A stretch of 64,000 nt of DNA, taken from the NCBI GenBank assembly GCA_964593725.1, contig CAZQJS010000010.1, positions 17,080 to 81,079 on the forward strand, written 5' to 3'. The notes beneath the pieces are model-generated. The model searched no databases. It saw nothing but the letters and a program-made list of their open reading frames with translations, and was not told where the DNA came from. This DNA is from JAIOSM01 sp964593725. Lineage in GTDB: Bacteria; Desulfobacterota; Desulfobacteria; Desulfobacterales; Desulfobacteraceae. This document shows, one piece after another, positions 34,389-42,932 of the stretch (the first letter of the stretch is position 1; the number at the start of each line of letters is the position of its first letter). The translations under genes and the position numbers were made by a program.

Positions 34389-35777
34389 ATGGCCCAGGGA
34401 AGATATTGCAATAGAAAACCCGTTCAAACACCGGAAGAAGTCAATTTTCTTCTGTCAGATACAAGCGGCAACACCTATTATAAAGAGATGGAGAGCCTGG
34501 ACATAGACTCTGACCTTTTGAGTAAGACCATTTCAAATACCATGAAATCGCGTTTTAAAACATGGTTTGAAATATGTGCCCACTGCGGCATGTGCGCTGA
34601 AAGCTGTTTTCTTTATCAGGTAAATGATAAAGATCCAAAACAGGTACCGGCTTACAAAATACAATCAACTCTTGGTGAAATTATCAAACGCAGGGGTAAG
34701 GTTGATAACAAATTCATGCGCCACGCCATGGAGGTAGCATGGTCTCAATGCACCTGCTGCAACAGATGCGGAACATACTGCCCCCATGGCATTGATACAG
34801 GTATCATGTTCGGATACCTCAGGGGGCTTTTATACCAGCAGGGTTTTGTACCCTGGGAGATGAAAATAGGCGCAGGTATGCACAGGGCATACCGGGCCCA
34901 GATGGATGTGACCAATGAAGATTTTGTTGAGACATTTGAGTGGATGGTGGAGGAAAATGAAGACGACTATCCAGGTCTTACAGTACCTGTAGATAAACAT
35001 GATGCAGACATCCTTTATACGGTCAATGCAAGGGAGGTCAAACACTACCCCGAAGACCTGGCCGAAGCTGCAATTTTGTTCCATATTGCAGGTGAAAACT
35101 GGACAGTGACTTCCGAGGGTTGGGAACAGACAAGCCTTGCCATGTTTGCCGGAGACTGGGAAGCCTGTAAAATGCAGGTTGAATCTGTATATGCTGCCAT
35201 GGAAAGATTGAAACCCAAACGTATGATCGGAACAGAATGCGGCCATGCTCACAGGGCAACGGTTATTGAAGGGCCTTACTGGGCTGGCAGGGAAAATGGT
35301 CTGCCTCCGGTTGAGTCCATACACTATGTGGAATGGCTGGCTGAAGCCCTGGAACAAGGAAAATTAAAAATTGATCCCGCCAAAAGGATAAAAGAGCCTG
35401 TAACCATCCAGGATTCATGCAATTATATCCGGAATCAGGGATTAAAAGATGCCACAAGACAGATAATAAGTCACATTGTTGAGCCTGGATATTTTGTGGA
35501 GATGTCCCCTAATAAAGAGCATAACTACTGCTGCGGAGGCGGAGGAGGATTCAACGGAATAGGCCGTTTCAGAAAACAGAGGAACAGAGCTTTGATTACA
35601 AAAAGGGATCAGATTCTGAAAACAGGAGCCAAACTGGTTCTTGCTCCATGCCATAATTGCTGGGATGCCATCAGAGATCTTGAAGAAGAGTACAGCATTG
35701 GTATCAGATGGTCATTTTTAAAACCTGTAATTATTAAAATGCTGTTGATACCGGACCATATGAAACCGGAAGAATAG
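34389..35777 (+). CDS. hmcF: Hmc complex CCG-domain iron-sulfur protein (HmcF)
   Basis: Cytoplasmic protein of 462 residues related to heterodisulfide reductase subunit D and DsrK. Two ferredoxin-type cysteine groups, CAHCGMCAESC and CTCCNRCGTYCPHG, occupy the first 150 residues. The C-terminal part carries a CCG-type domain: NYCCGGGGGF and LAPCHNCWD, which in HdrB-like proteins bind the non-cubane cluster for disulfide chemistry. An earlier block with GTECGHAHR may be a degenerate first CCG domain. No signal peptide. It is the cytoplasmic end of the Hmc chain. Confidence 0.92.
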   Translation: MAQGRYCNRKPVQTPEEVNFLLSDTSGNTYYKEMESLDIDSDLLSKTISNTMKSRFKTWFEICAHCGMCAESCFLYQVNDKDPKQVPAYKIQSTLGEIIKRRGKVDNKFMRHAMEVAWSQCTCCNRCGTYCPHGIDTGIMFGYLRGLLYQQGFVPWEMKIGAGMHRAYRAQMDVTNEDFVETFEWMVEENEDDYPGLTVPVDKHDADILYTVNAREVKHYPEDLAEAAILFHIAGENWTVTSEGWEQTSLAMFAGDWEACKMQVESVYAAMERLKPKRMIGTECGHAHRATVIEGPYWAGRENGLPPVESIHYVEWLAEALEQGKLKIDPAKRIKEPVTIQDSCNYIRNQGLKDATRQIISHIVEPGYFVEMSPNKEHNYCCGGGGGFNGIGRFRKQRNRALITKRDQILKTGAKLVLAPCHNCWDAIRDLEEEYSIGIRWSFLKPVIIKMLLIPDHMKPEE

Positions 35778-35802
35778 ATACCCATAAGAAACGAGGTATA
35801 CC

Positions 35803-36702
35803 ATGTTTAAAAAAATTCTATTTGCAACATCTGCAACAAAGGCCAGTGACCATGCTGCCAGAGTAGCCTTTAATATTGCAAGGGGCCATAATGCCAGGCT
35901 TGATATCTTCCATGTCCTGGGAGTTCCCTCCCGGGGCTTCAGCCAGGTTGTCGTGGATGTTAAGACAAAGGAAAAGGTAAATGTTGATCAAGAGTATATG
36001 GCCTGGGTTAAAGAGGAGGTGTCTGAATACTATTCCAAATACCTTGACAAGGGCCTGGATTATTCCATCAAGGTTACAATTGGCCTGCCTGCCAGGGAAA
36101 TCCTGCGCCGGGCAAAGAATACAAAACCAGATCTTATCCTGCTTGGGGGCAGCACCGGTGATGAAGAGACATCTATCTATAAGAAATGCAGCGCAGGAAC
36201 TACTCTTCAGAAAATAACAAAATCAGCCGGATGTCCTGTCCTGATTGTAAACCGCCCTGCTGCTTCCTTTTGGGGAGGACTGTCCAATATCACTTTTGGT
36301 GCTGACTTTTCAAAAGCATCGGACAAAGCATTTGATTTTGCGTTTAAAATTGCAGAAACCTTTGACTGCGAGCTCCATGTGTTCCATGCCCTTGATATCA
36401 CGGCCATATCCTCCGGTAAAATAATACCCCAGGATGATATTGAGCAGAAAATAAGGGAAAATTTAAGGATGATCCGGGCCAGGTATGAACCACGATTAAA
36501 AAAGCTTAAGAGCTACTCCATGGAGGTTCTGGAGGGCATACCCTATATTGAAATTGTCAAATATGCCAGGGACAACCATTCAGATCTTATTGTCATGGCA
36601 CACCATTCAAGGATAACAACGTCTGAATATGCAAATTTAGGTGGAAATGTGGAACAGGTAATTGTCAGGGCCGGATGCCCTGTTATTAGTGTTAATCGAT
36701 AA
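35803..36702 (+). CDS. tandem universal stress protein (two UspA domains)
   Basis: Cytoplasmic protein of 299 residues made of two UspA domains (about 1-150 and 155-299). The first begins FKKILFATSATKASDHAARVA and has LILLGGSTGDEET in the nucleotide-loop region. The second begins NITFGADFSKASDKAFDFA and has LIVMAHHSR near its end. The usual GxxG-9x-G(S/T) ATP motif is only partly preserved in each half, so ATP binding is uncertain. It stands between hmcF and the regulators and is probably part of the hmc transcript; Desulfovibrio hmc lacks this gene as far as I recall. Confidence 0.85.
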   Translation: MFKKILFATSATKASDHAARVAFNIARGHNARLDIFHVLGVPSRGFSQVVVDVKTKEKVNVDQEYMAWVKEEVSEYYSKYLDKGLDYSIKVTIGLPAREILRRAKNTKPDLILLGGSTGDEETSIYKKCSAGTTLQKITKSAGCPVLIVNRPAASFWGGLSNITFGADFSKASDKAFDFAFKIAETFDCELHVFHALDITAISSGKIIPQDDIEQKIRENLRMIRARYEPRLKKLKSYSMEVLEGIPYIEIVKYARDNHSDLIVMAHHSRITTSEYANLGGNVEQVIVRAGCPVISVNR

Positions 36703-36718
36703 AATTGAGAGGCTATCT

Positions 36719-37072
36719 ATGAAAAAAAGAATTCTTATTATTGATGACGATCCAAATATCCAGGATTATCTTGATGTACTGTTTAAAGATAATGGTTATG
36801 ACACAAGCATTGCCAATGATGCCAGGGAAGGACTTGAGATGGCAAAAACAGATATACCTGATCTTGTAACACTGGATATTGAAATGCCCGGAGAATGGGG
36901 GCCGAGATTCTACCGGCACATGACCCAGGATTCAAAATTAAAAAATATTCCTGTAATAGTTATTTCGGGCCTGTCAGGCAATTCCCATGCGATTCCCAAG
37001 GCCATTGCATCCATAAAAAAGCCCTTTGACAGGGATGAACTTGTAAGTTTAGTCAAAGAGACCATTGGATAA
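36719..37072 (+). CDS. single-domain response regulator (Rrf1-like)
   Basis: Stand-alone receiver of 117 residues. Acidic pocket DDD near residues 9-11, phosphoacceptor aspartate in LVTLDIEMPG, serine in VIVISGLSG and lysine in IKKPFD are all present, so it should be phosphorylated. There is no output domain. In Desulfovibrio vulgaris the hmc operon also ends with a receiver gene, rrf1, followed by rrf2. The ATG at 36719 is preceded by GAGAGG; a longer frame from TTG at 36662 overlaps the Usp gene and is not used. The kinase encoded next is its probable partner. Confidence 0.85.
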   Translation: MKKRILIIDDDPNIQDYLDVLFKDNGYDTSIANDAREGLEMAKTDIPDLVTLDIEMPGEWGPRFYRHMTQDSKLKNIPVIVISGLSGNSHAIPKAIASIKKPFDRDELVSLVKETIG

Positions 37073-37116
37073 AAGTGTACAACACTCAACTGAATCAGCC
37101 CGGGAAGATTTGATTT

Positions 37117-38604
37117 ATGGCAGATACATTACTACTCATAGATGATGATGAAGGACATGCAGATGCACTAAAAACATATCTTGCCCGGCTGCAGTATGAT
37201 GTCACAACTGCAGCCACAGCAGACAAGGTGACAGACTGCCTTAGCAATTCCTGCTTTGATATTATCCTTGGCAATCTGATGCTGAACAGAACAATCGTTT
37301 CACACATTAAAACCGTTATAAAGAAAAATCCAGCCTCCGGCATCATTGCCTTTGCACCGACTGGCAAGCTTGATGAATTCATGGACTGTTTTGCCATGTC
37401 AGCCACCCATTACCTTGAAAAACCACTTAACAGCAAAATGCTGGACTTTGCTCTTAACAAGGCAAGGCAGAGCAGGCAGCAACTTAAGAAACTAAATCAC
37501 TATTCTGAACGTCTGGCTGATCTGCACAATGCCCAGAGCCTCTTTAATCAACTCTTTGATGTTGTACCCTGTTATATTTCAGTGCAGGATAAAAACTTAA
37601 GAATCACTGCAACAAACAGGCGTTTTAAAGAACATTTCGGCAATGCCATTGGCGGACATTGTTACAAAACATATAAACACAGGGACTTGCAATGCGAACT
37701 ATGCCCTGTGGTACAAACATTTAATGATGGCAGAATCCACAGCACAGAAGAGATTGTAACTTCCAAATCAGGAAAACAGTACAATGTTTTAACCCACACT
37801 GCCCCCATTAAAAACGAAGGGGGAAAAATTACCCAGGTCATGGAGATGTCAACCAATATCACCCAGATACGGCAGTTACAGGATCATCTGACATCTCTCG
37901 GCCTCATGATCGGCTCCATGTCCCACGGTGTCAAAGGGATGCTGACTGCTCTGGATGGAGGCATTTATCAACTTGAAACAGGCCTTGACAAAAAAGATGA
38001 AAAACGCATTGTCAAAGCATTTGGTCAGGTGAAAAACATGACCGACAAAATCAAGAAAATGGTGCTTCAAATTTTATACTATGCCAAATCCAGGGAGCTT
38101 CAGTACATTACAATGGATGTCAAAGAGCTTGCCGGGCACCTTATTTCAAATATAAAACCCATGGCAAAAAAGAATAATATTCAATTCAATGTCTCAATTC
38201 CAAAATCCCCCGGGCAGATTGATATTGACCCCTCCTGGATGGAGGCAGCCCTGGTCAACATCCTTGAAAATGCCATTGATGCCTGTACCTTTGACAGACA
38301 TAAATCTGATCACCAGGTCTCCTTTAAAATATGGACCAACGAAAAAAACAGCATTAATTTTGAAATTAAGGATAATGGCATTGGCATGGACCAGGAGACA
38401 CGTGAAAAGATGTTTACACTGTTTTTTACATCCAAGGGATCCCAGGGCACAGGACTTGGGATGTTCATTGCCCACAGGGTAATAAAACAGCATGGCGGAA
38501 GTGTTGACGTTAAATCAAGGCCTGACAGAGGAAGCTGTTTTAAAATCAGCCTGCCGGTCAGGAAACCTGAAAACCTGAGATCCAACGGATTCCCAGAGGA
38601 ATAA
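37117..38604 (+). CDS. hybrid histidine kinase with degenerate N-terminal receiver and Cys-rich PAS
   Basis: Cytoplasmic kinase of 495 residues without membrane helices. The N-terminal receiver (about 1-120) keeps the acidic pocket D9-D11 and K102, but the phosphoacceptor position is N53 in ILGNLML instead of aspartate, so it cannot be phosphorylated in the usual way. A PAS domain (about 140-255) contains C182, C193 and C196 in CYKTYKHRDLQCELC, a pattern suited to redox or heme/metal sensing. The kinase core has H270 in SMSHGVKG, N-box NILENAIDA, G1 DNGIGM and G2 GTGLGM, all intact. The likely target is the receiver encoded 45 bases upstream. Confidence 0.85.
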   Translation: MADTLLLIDDDEGHADALKTYLARLQYDVTTAATADKVTDCLSNSCFDIILGNLMLNRTIVSHIKTVIKKNPASGIIAFAPTGKLDEFMDCFAMSATHYLEKPLNSKMLDFALNKARQSRQQLKKLNHYSERLADLHNAQSLFNQLFDVVPCYISVQDKNLRITATNRRFKEHFGNAIGGHCYKTYKHRDLQCELCPVVQTFNDGRIHSTEEIVTSKSGKQYNVLTHTAPIKNEGGKITQVMEMSTNITQIRQLQDHLTSLGLMIGSMSHGVKGMLTALDGGIYQLETGLDKKDEKRIVKAFGQVKNMTDKIKKMVLQILYYAKSRELQYITMDVKELAGHLISNIKPMAKKNNIQFNVSIPKSPGQIDIDPSWMEAALVNILENAIDACTFDRHKSDHQVSFKIWTNEKNSINFEIKDNGIGMDQETREKMFTLFFTSKGSQGTGLGMFIAHRVIKQHGGSVDVKSRPDRGSCFKISLPVRKPENLRSNGFPEE

Positions 38605-38685
38605 ACTTATATAAACTGCCCGGAACAGAGTCTGTTTTTTTAAAATACTTTTCAACCTGTAATTACGGCCCGATAATAATATCTT

Positions 38686-38714
38686 TTGCCTTGCCCGCAA
38701 AAGGATGGTATTAA
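38686..38714 (+). promoter_or_regulatory. candidate promoter of the rrf2-type gene
   Basis: TTGCCT (38686-38691), a 17-base spacer and TATTAA (38709-38714) lie 49 bases upstream of the start codon. The 158-base gap between the kinase and this gene suggests a separate promoter. Downstream, ACCC-N9-GGGT near 38728-38744 could be an operator, but it is short. Confidence 0.35.
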
Positions 38715-38762
38715 TAATGTCTTAACAACCCTTGAATTTTGGGTCTAAAGGAGACATAAAGC

Positions 38763-39197
38763 ATGAGACTTACAACTAAAAGCCGGTATGGAACCAGGCT
38801 GGTTCTTGATGTGGCAGTACATGGCAAAAAAAAGCCTGTCCCCTTAAGTGAAATTGCAAAACGCCAGAACATATCCTTTAAATACCTTGAACAGCTCACA
38901 AGGAAACTGAAAAATGCCAGCATCATCAACAGCCAGCGTGGACCCTTTGGCGGTCATATGCTGGCAAAACCTCCCCATGAAATAACAATTGGTGATATTG
39001 TCAGAGTCCTTGAAGAATCCACTGCCATTACAGATTGTGCCGAAGAAGATAAAAAACTCTGCGGTATTTGTAATAAAGCCGGGGACTGCCTTTCCAGATG
39101 GGTCTGGATTGAAGCAAGCAAAGCAATGTTTAACCGCCTGGATGAAATCACCATTGCAAGTCTCTTACAAATAAACAATACTGAAATCAAACTCTGA
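38763..39197 (+). CDS. rrf2: Rrf2 family iron-sulfur transcription regulator
   Basis: Winged-helix repressor of 144 residues. MRLTTKSRYGTRLVLDVA is the typical Rrf2/IscR N-terminus; the recognition region is LSEIAKRQNISFKYLEQLTRKLKNA, followed by the wing SQRGPFGGH. Cysteines in DCAEEDKKLCGICNKAGDC can hold a 2Fe-2S cluster as in IscR and NsrR. In D. vulgaris the founding member Rrf2 lies at the end of the hmc operon and represses it. The same place here supports that role. Confidence 0.9.
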   Translation: MRLTTKSRYGTRLVLDVAVHGKKKPVPLSEIAKRQNISFKYLEQLTRKLKNASIINSQRGPFGGHMLAKPPHEITIGDIVRVLEESTAITDCAEEDKKLCGICNKAGDCLSRWVWIEASKAMFNRLDEITIASLLQINNTEIKL

Positions 39198-39202
39198 ATA
39201 TT

Positions 39203-39685
39203 TTACAGGTTTAATCCCTTAATTATCTCCTGTAACCTGTCAAGGTCATCCCCATCGGGGTGGGAGACAGCCTCATCTGCATCACCGATCCAGACAGGGG
39301 GTTCAGGTTTTTGTTTCACCTTTTCCAAAACCTTGGGATTAACCCTGCCCTGGCAGGTAAAAACACCCTTTACATCTGCATTATCTGTGAGACTGACTGC
39401 AGTATCAACCGCATTTTTCACATGATCCGAGCCCCTGGCAGCGCCATGGGTGGCAAACAGAAACAGGCTTTGACCCTTTTCAAGCGTTTCAAGATATTTC
39501 CCAGCCTTTGGGTCGGGTTTTCCACCCATGAGCCAAAACCCAAGCGCTATGAAATCATATCCCTCTGGAGAGGGTGCTTCTTCCACAGCAAATATCTCCT
39601 TTTCGCCTTCAATGGTATCAAAAATTAAATCGGCAAGTTTTTTTGTATTTTCAGTCTGGCTTGAATAAACTATCAAAGATTTCAT
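39203..39685 (-). CDS. flavodoxin family protein
   Basis: FMN-binding electron carrier of 160 residues. SLIVYSSQTENTKKLAD is the phosphate-binding loop of flavodoxins, with SSQTENT for FMN; LGFWLMGGKPD and LFATHGAARGSDH provide the two ring-flanking loops. It lacks the acidic profile of long-chain flavodoxins and is closer to the BilS/flavodoxin_3-like group, as far as can be judged by eye. It is the last gene of a minus-strand group with a flavoprotein reductase, and its stop faces the rrf2 stop with a 5-base gap. Confidence 0.88.
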   Translation of the reverse strand: MKSLIVYSSQTENTKKLADLIFDTIEGEKEIFAVEEAPSPEGYDFIALGFWLMGGKPDPKAGKYLETLEKGQSLFLFATHGAARGSDHVKNAVDTAVSLTDNADVKGVFTCQGRVNPKVLEKVKQKPEPPVWIGDADEAVSHPDGDDLDRLQEIIKGLNL

Positions 39686-39750
39686 TTTACCTTCTCCTTT
39701 TCCAATTCAGTTTTTCTCTATTTATTGTTGATTGTTGCGATCCAACACAA

Positions 39751-41091
39751 TTACAATTTCTTTATCAATTGATTAGCCGCTGTTAACAGTGGATCCCATA
39801 CCGGGCCAAAGGGCGGAGCATAGGCTAAATCTGTCTGGCTGAACTCCTCAAGTTTCATTCCATTATGCAGGGCAACAGCAACGGCATTGACCCTGTGGGC
39901 AACCCCCTCTTTTCCAACCATCTGAACTCCCAGGATGCTGCCGCTTTTTCTGTCTGCTGTCATATTAATATGAATCGGCTCAGAACCCGGCTGGCCATGG
40001 GCACGTGATCTTGTTGTCACACTGTTGTCAACAGGATCAAACCCTGCATCAACTGCCTCCTTTGAATTAAGACCTGACCTTGCAACTTCAAGGGAAAAAA
40101 CTTTAAATACCGATGTTCCGGCAACCCCCCTGAGACTTGTCTGCCTGCCTGAAACATTATCAGCAACTGCCCAGCCAGCCCTGTTGGCTCTGAGGGCAAG
40201 GGGTATCCAGCATTTTTTATCTGTCACAACATGGTATGCATCGGCACAATCACCTGCTGCATAGATATTTTTGTCAGATGTCTTTAAAAACCTGTCCACG
40301 GCAATGGAATTTGAGATGCCAAGTTTAATCCCGCATTGTCCGGCAATCCTGCTGCACGGTTTTACACCCATTGCCACAAGAACAATATCAGCCTGAAAGC
40401 TGACATCATCACATATAATATCCAGAAAGCTCCCTGTGGATTCAATCCTTTTAATGGTATGCCCGGGATAAAGTTCAATTCCATTCAGGATCAACTCCTT
40501 TTGAACAACTTCTGCGAGATCAGGGGAAAGCCATGGGAGAAAAACTCTGCCCGGCTTGACCATTCTGACCTTTACCCCTCTTTTTTCAAAAGCTTCACAC
40601 ATTTCAAGGGCAATATAACCCATGCCAATGATCAAAGCTTTTTTAACATTACCTTTCCCAAGGTAATCCTTTATCTGCCTGCCATGGTCAAGGTTCTTTA
40701 ACACCATGACTTCGGGCAGATCAATTCCGGGAATCTCAGGCAGTACAGGAGATGCACCCGTTGCAATGAGTAATTTATCATAATCAAATGTGAAGAACTG
40801 CCCCTTATGGGTGTTTCCCATGACTGTTTTTGCCTTTGGGTCAATGGCCGTAACCCTGTGCCCTGTCAGCAGATTGATCTTATTTTTTTCAATAAATACT
40901 CCAGGCTTTCTTACAACAAGCAGATCCATATCCCTTAAAGGATCCGCGATATTATAAGGCATACCACATGCGCTGTAGGAGACATCATGTGTCTGTTCCA
41001 GCACAATTACTTCAATATCAGGATTTCTTCTCTTTGCCCGGCTGGCTGCACTCATTCCTGCTGCATCCCCTCCGATAATAACAAATTTCAT
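39751..41091 (-). CDS. FAD-dependent pyridine nucleotide-disulfide oxidoreductase (CoA-disulfide reductase / NADH oxidase type)
   Basis: Flavoprotein of 446 residues. FVIIGGDAAGMSAASRAKRR binds the FAD ADP moiety. YSACGMPYN carries the single redox cysteine (about residue 43) typical of CoA-disulfide reductases and NADH oxidases rather than a CxxxxC pair. ALIIGMGYIALEM is the NAD(P)H site and IYAAGDCADA the second FAD motif. Substrates could be CoA disulfide, polysulfide or oxygen; in a sulfate reducer sulfur or oxygen detoxification is reasonable. No rhodanese domain is fused. ATG at 41091 follows GGAG; the longer frame to 41145 has no ribosome site. Confidence 0.88.
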   Translation of the reverse strand: MKFVIIGGDAAGMSAASRAKRRNPDIEVIVLEQTHDVSYSACGMPYNIADPLRDMDLLVVRKPGVFIEKNKINLLTGHRVTAIDPKAKTVMGNTHKGQFFTFDYDKLLIATGASPVLPEIPGIDLPEVMVLKNLDHGRQIKDYLGKGNVKKALIIGMGYIALEMCEAFEKRGVKVRMVKPGRVFLPWLSPDLAEVVQKELILNGIELYPGHTIKRIESTGSFLDIICDDVSFQADIVLVAMGVKPCSRIAGQCGIKLGISNSIAVDRFLKTSDKNIYAAGDCADAYHVVTDKKCWIPLALRANRAGWAVADNVSGRQTSLRGVAGTSVFKVFSLEVARSGLNSKEAVDAGFDPVDNSVTTRSRAHGQPGSEPIHINMTADRKSGSILGVQMVGKEGVAHRVNAVAVALHNGMKLEEFSQTDLAYAPPFGPVWDPLLTAANQLIKKL

Positions 41092-41164
41092 GGCTTCTCC
41101 GTTTATTATTATTATTTGCCTTTCAAAGGTAAGTATAAACATCAATCCATATACATATGGCAGC

Positions 41165-41827
41165 TTACACTGCTCTGTTGTGCAATATCTCCAGCTGCTG
41201 GTTCAGCAGTCCTTTGAATCGGTCCAGTGTTATTGGGTATGACTGCATTGGGACCCCCATCCAGTCACAATACTCAAGGAACTCCTCGGGTTTTTCCTCC
41301 ATGTATTTATCCAGATATCCAATACCGTCAAGGACAACAACACCTCCGGTATGCCTTGGAAAATTCTCATTGGCTATTGTTTTATCCCACCCTTTGAAAA
41401 CATGTTTCCTATACTCCACCCAGCCCGGGGTCATAAACCATACAGGTTCTCCCCCGGCAACCTCATTTTTAATATTTTCCATCTCCTGCTCTGTTGCAAG
41501 CATACCCATACAATGGCTTGCCTCTATCCTAGCCACTTTAAGACCCTGTTCCTCAATAATCGTCTGCATGAGCCTTGTTGGATTGTCAGGGTTCACATAA
41601 CAATATTTACCTCCGAAAACAACAATAACATTCTTTGCAGCAGTACGGGCTTTATCAACAAATTTCACAAGCTGGCTTTCAAGTTCAGGAATATCCTGGT
41701 GAAGCCCCGGTGTTGTATAAAAAATATGCCTGGTATCAATAAAGCCTTGTTTTTTAAGATAATTGATTTCAGGGCTCATGGTTCCGCAGGAAACCAGAGC
41801 TGTATCCTTAAATGATTGATACTCCAT
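41165..41827 (-). CDS. DUF1638 domain protein
   Basis: Soluble protein of 220 residues that fits DUF1638. The N-terminal ALVSCGTMSPEINYLKKQGF matches the family opening (SCGxLxxEI), and NVIVVFGGKYC, EASHCMGML, WFMTPGW and LDGIGYLDKY follow the family order. DUF1638 genes are often found with corrinoid methyltransferase systems in methanogens and anaerobes; conserved Cys and His suggest a metal site, not proven. ATG at 41827 follows AGGAGAGG. It is 73 bases upstream of the flavoprotein gene. Confidence 0.75.
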   Translation of the reverse strand: MEYQSFKDTALVSCGTMSPEINYLKKQGFIDTRHIFYTTPGLHQDIPELESQLVKFVDKARTAAKNVIVVFGGKYCYVNPDNPTRLMQTIIEEQGLKVARIEASHCMGMLATEQEMENIKNEVAGGEPVWFMTPGWVEYRKHVFKGWDKTIANENFPRHTGGVVVLDGIGYLDKYMEEKPEEFLEYCDWMGVPMQSYPITLDRFKGLLNQQLEILHNRAV

Positions 41828-41993
41828 AACCCTCTCCTTTGAAAAAGACATGCAATGGAACAATGACAATATCCTGTTATATTTGAACAACCAATAATCA
41901 TGCCAGAAAGACCGATTTTTTTAAATAAATTGATAACCGATTGTAATTATTTAGAAATAGTTAATACGTAAAAAACAGCAGTCAGAAAAGCCA

Positions 41994-42009
41994 GTAACGG
42001 TATCGTTAC
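41994..42009 (-). terminator. hairpin after the DUF3786 gene
   Basis: Perfect 6-bp inverted repeat GTAACG / CGTTAC with a four-base loop, starting about 9 bases after the DUF3786 stop on the minus strand. A loosely T-rich stretch follows. It may be a weak terminator or attenuator between the DUF3786 and DUF1638 genes. Confidence 0.4.
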
Positions 42010-42017
42010 CAGTACTA

Positions 42018-42638
42018 TTATTCCCGTGAGGTAACGCACCCAACCCTTGCACATATTTCCACTGCCAGTGAAAATATAATGTCAAATGTCAAATATTCCA
42101 TTATGGTTTTATCATATAGAATCTTTGCTTCCGGAGGAAAATCTTCATCACCCTGCCACATTAGTACAGCAACGGGTATGCATGGGACAATCTCAAATCT
42201 GTATGCTGCATCGGCAAGGTCAAGCTCAACACCGCCAAGTTCAACACATCTTTCACCAAAGGCTTTTATATCGTTATTAAACTGCCTGGCAATGAGGTGG
42301 GTGGGAATTTTGTGGGGACCCCGGAAAAAAGTAGCGCCACCGGGCATATCCTTCTCAGATATCCACTCTTCTTTTATGGTATTACCCTTTGCATGGACAA
42401 GATAAAATATAATAAAGAGAAAAAACAACCCATCAGGGTAATGGCTGGTTTTTGTCACACATTCAATTTTGAATTCATCAAGATGTATAATATACTGATC
42501 TCCCCACACAGATAATAAACAGGTTCCAGTGGAATCATCATATTCATAGGGCAGGTACTTTGAAATTTCTTCATGGTCACGGCTGGCAAGTTTCCTGAAG
42601 TAACTTTTATCAATAATGGCTGTGCTGTTTTTTTCCAT
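42018..42638 (-). CDS. DUF3786 domain protein
   Basis: Soluble protein of 206 residues of the DUF3786 type. PYEYDDSTGTCLLSVWGDQYIIHL, HKIPTHLIARQFNNDIKAFGERC, YRFEIVPCIPVAVLMWQGDEDFP and AKILYDKTIMEYLTFDIIFSLAVEI follow the usual order, ending with the family-typical D(x)3-5EYL block. Such domains occur in strict anaerobes, often near corrinoid or carbon-monoxide pathway genes. The function is unknown. It is the first gene of the minus-strand group and divergent from mraZ. Confidence 0.75.
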   Translation of the reverse strand: MEKNSTAIIDKSYFRKLASRDHEEISKYLPYEYDDSTGTCLLSVWGDQYIIHLDEFKIECVTKTSHYPDGLFFLFIIFYLVHAKGNTIKEEWISEKDMPGGATFFRGPHKIPTHLIARQFNNDIKAFGERCVELGGVELDLADAAYRFEIVPCIPVAVLMWQGDEDFPPEAKILYDKTIMEYLTFDIIFSLAVEICARVGCVTSRE

Positions 42639-42853
42639 TGGCTGTCAATCCATGCATTTTATATTTTTATTGATCATACCATACATTCCTGAAGTCAGGC
42701 CAGCAATTCCATGTTTATTTCCAATAAAATTGCAGGATTATTATTTTCCATCCACAAACATCCACTTTTATAATTTATCTGGTTAATTTTTAGAAATCCA
42801 CTGTTATTTCAAGGCCTTTTTTATTTTTTTTTTAAGAAAACTGCATTTTTTAC

Positions 42854-42882
42854 TTGACATTCATGGGAATTTTGGTAATTCT
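42854..42882 (+). promoter_or_regulatory. promoter of the division and cell-wall cluster
   Basis: TTGACA (42854-42859) is a perfect -35. At 16-17 bases distance TAATTC or AATTCT (42876-42882) serves as a weak -10. The element overlaps the MraZ-box-like repeats, which would place a bound MraZ over the promoter. Confidence 0.6.
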
Positions 42883-42907
42883 GTGGAGCATAGTGGAGTA
42901 AAGTGGC
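42864..42907 (+). promoter_or_regulatory. MraZ operator: phased TGG repeats
   Basis: TGG trinucleotides recur at 42864, 42873, 42884, 42894 and 42904. The last three are in the unit (G)TGGAGxxxA with exact 10-base spacing (GTGGAGCATA, GTGGAGTAAA, GTGGCT). Known MraZ operators are three or more TGGGN or GTGG-type direct repeats separated by one helical turn upstream of the mra operon, so this is very probably the autoregulatory site. Confidence 0.75.
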
Positions 42908-42932
42908 TAAAAATATCAAAAGGGTGGTAAAA

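Noticed and set aside
38622..38641. Terminator after the kinase gene
   Set aside because: AACAGAGTCTGTT followed by T residues has a very short stem with almost no loop; too weak to call.
42903..42932. GTG 42903 as start of mraZ
   Set aside because: It falls inside the operator repeats and close to the transcription start; TTG 42933 gives the family N-terminus with a better ribosome site.
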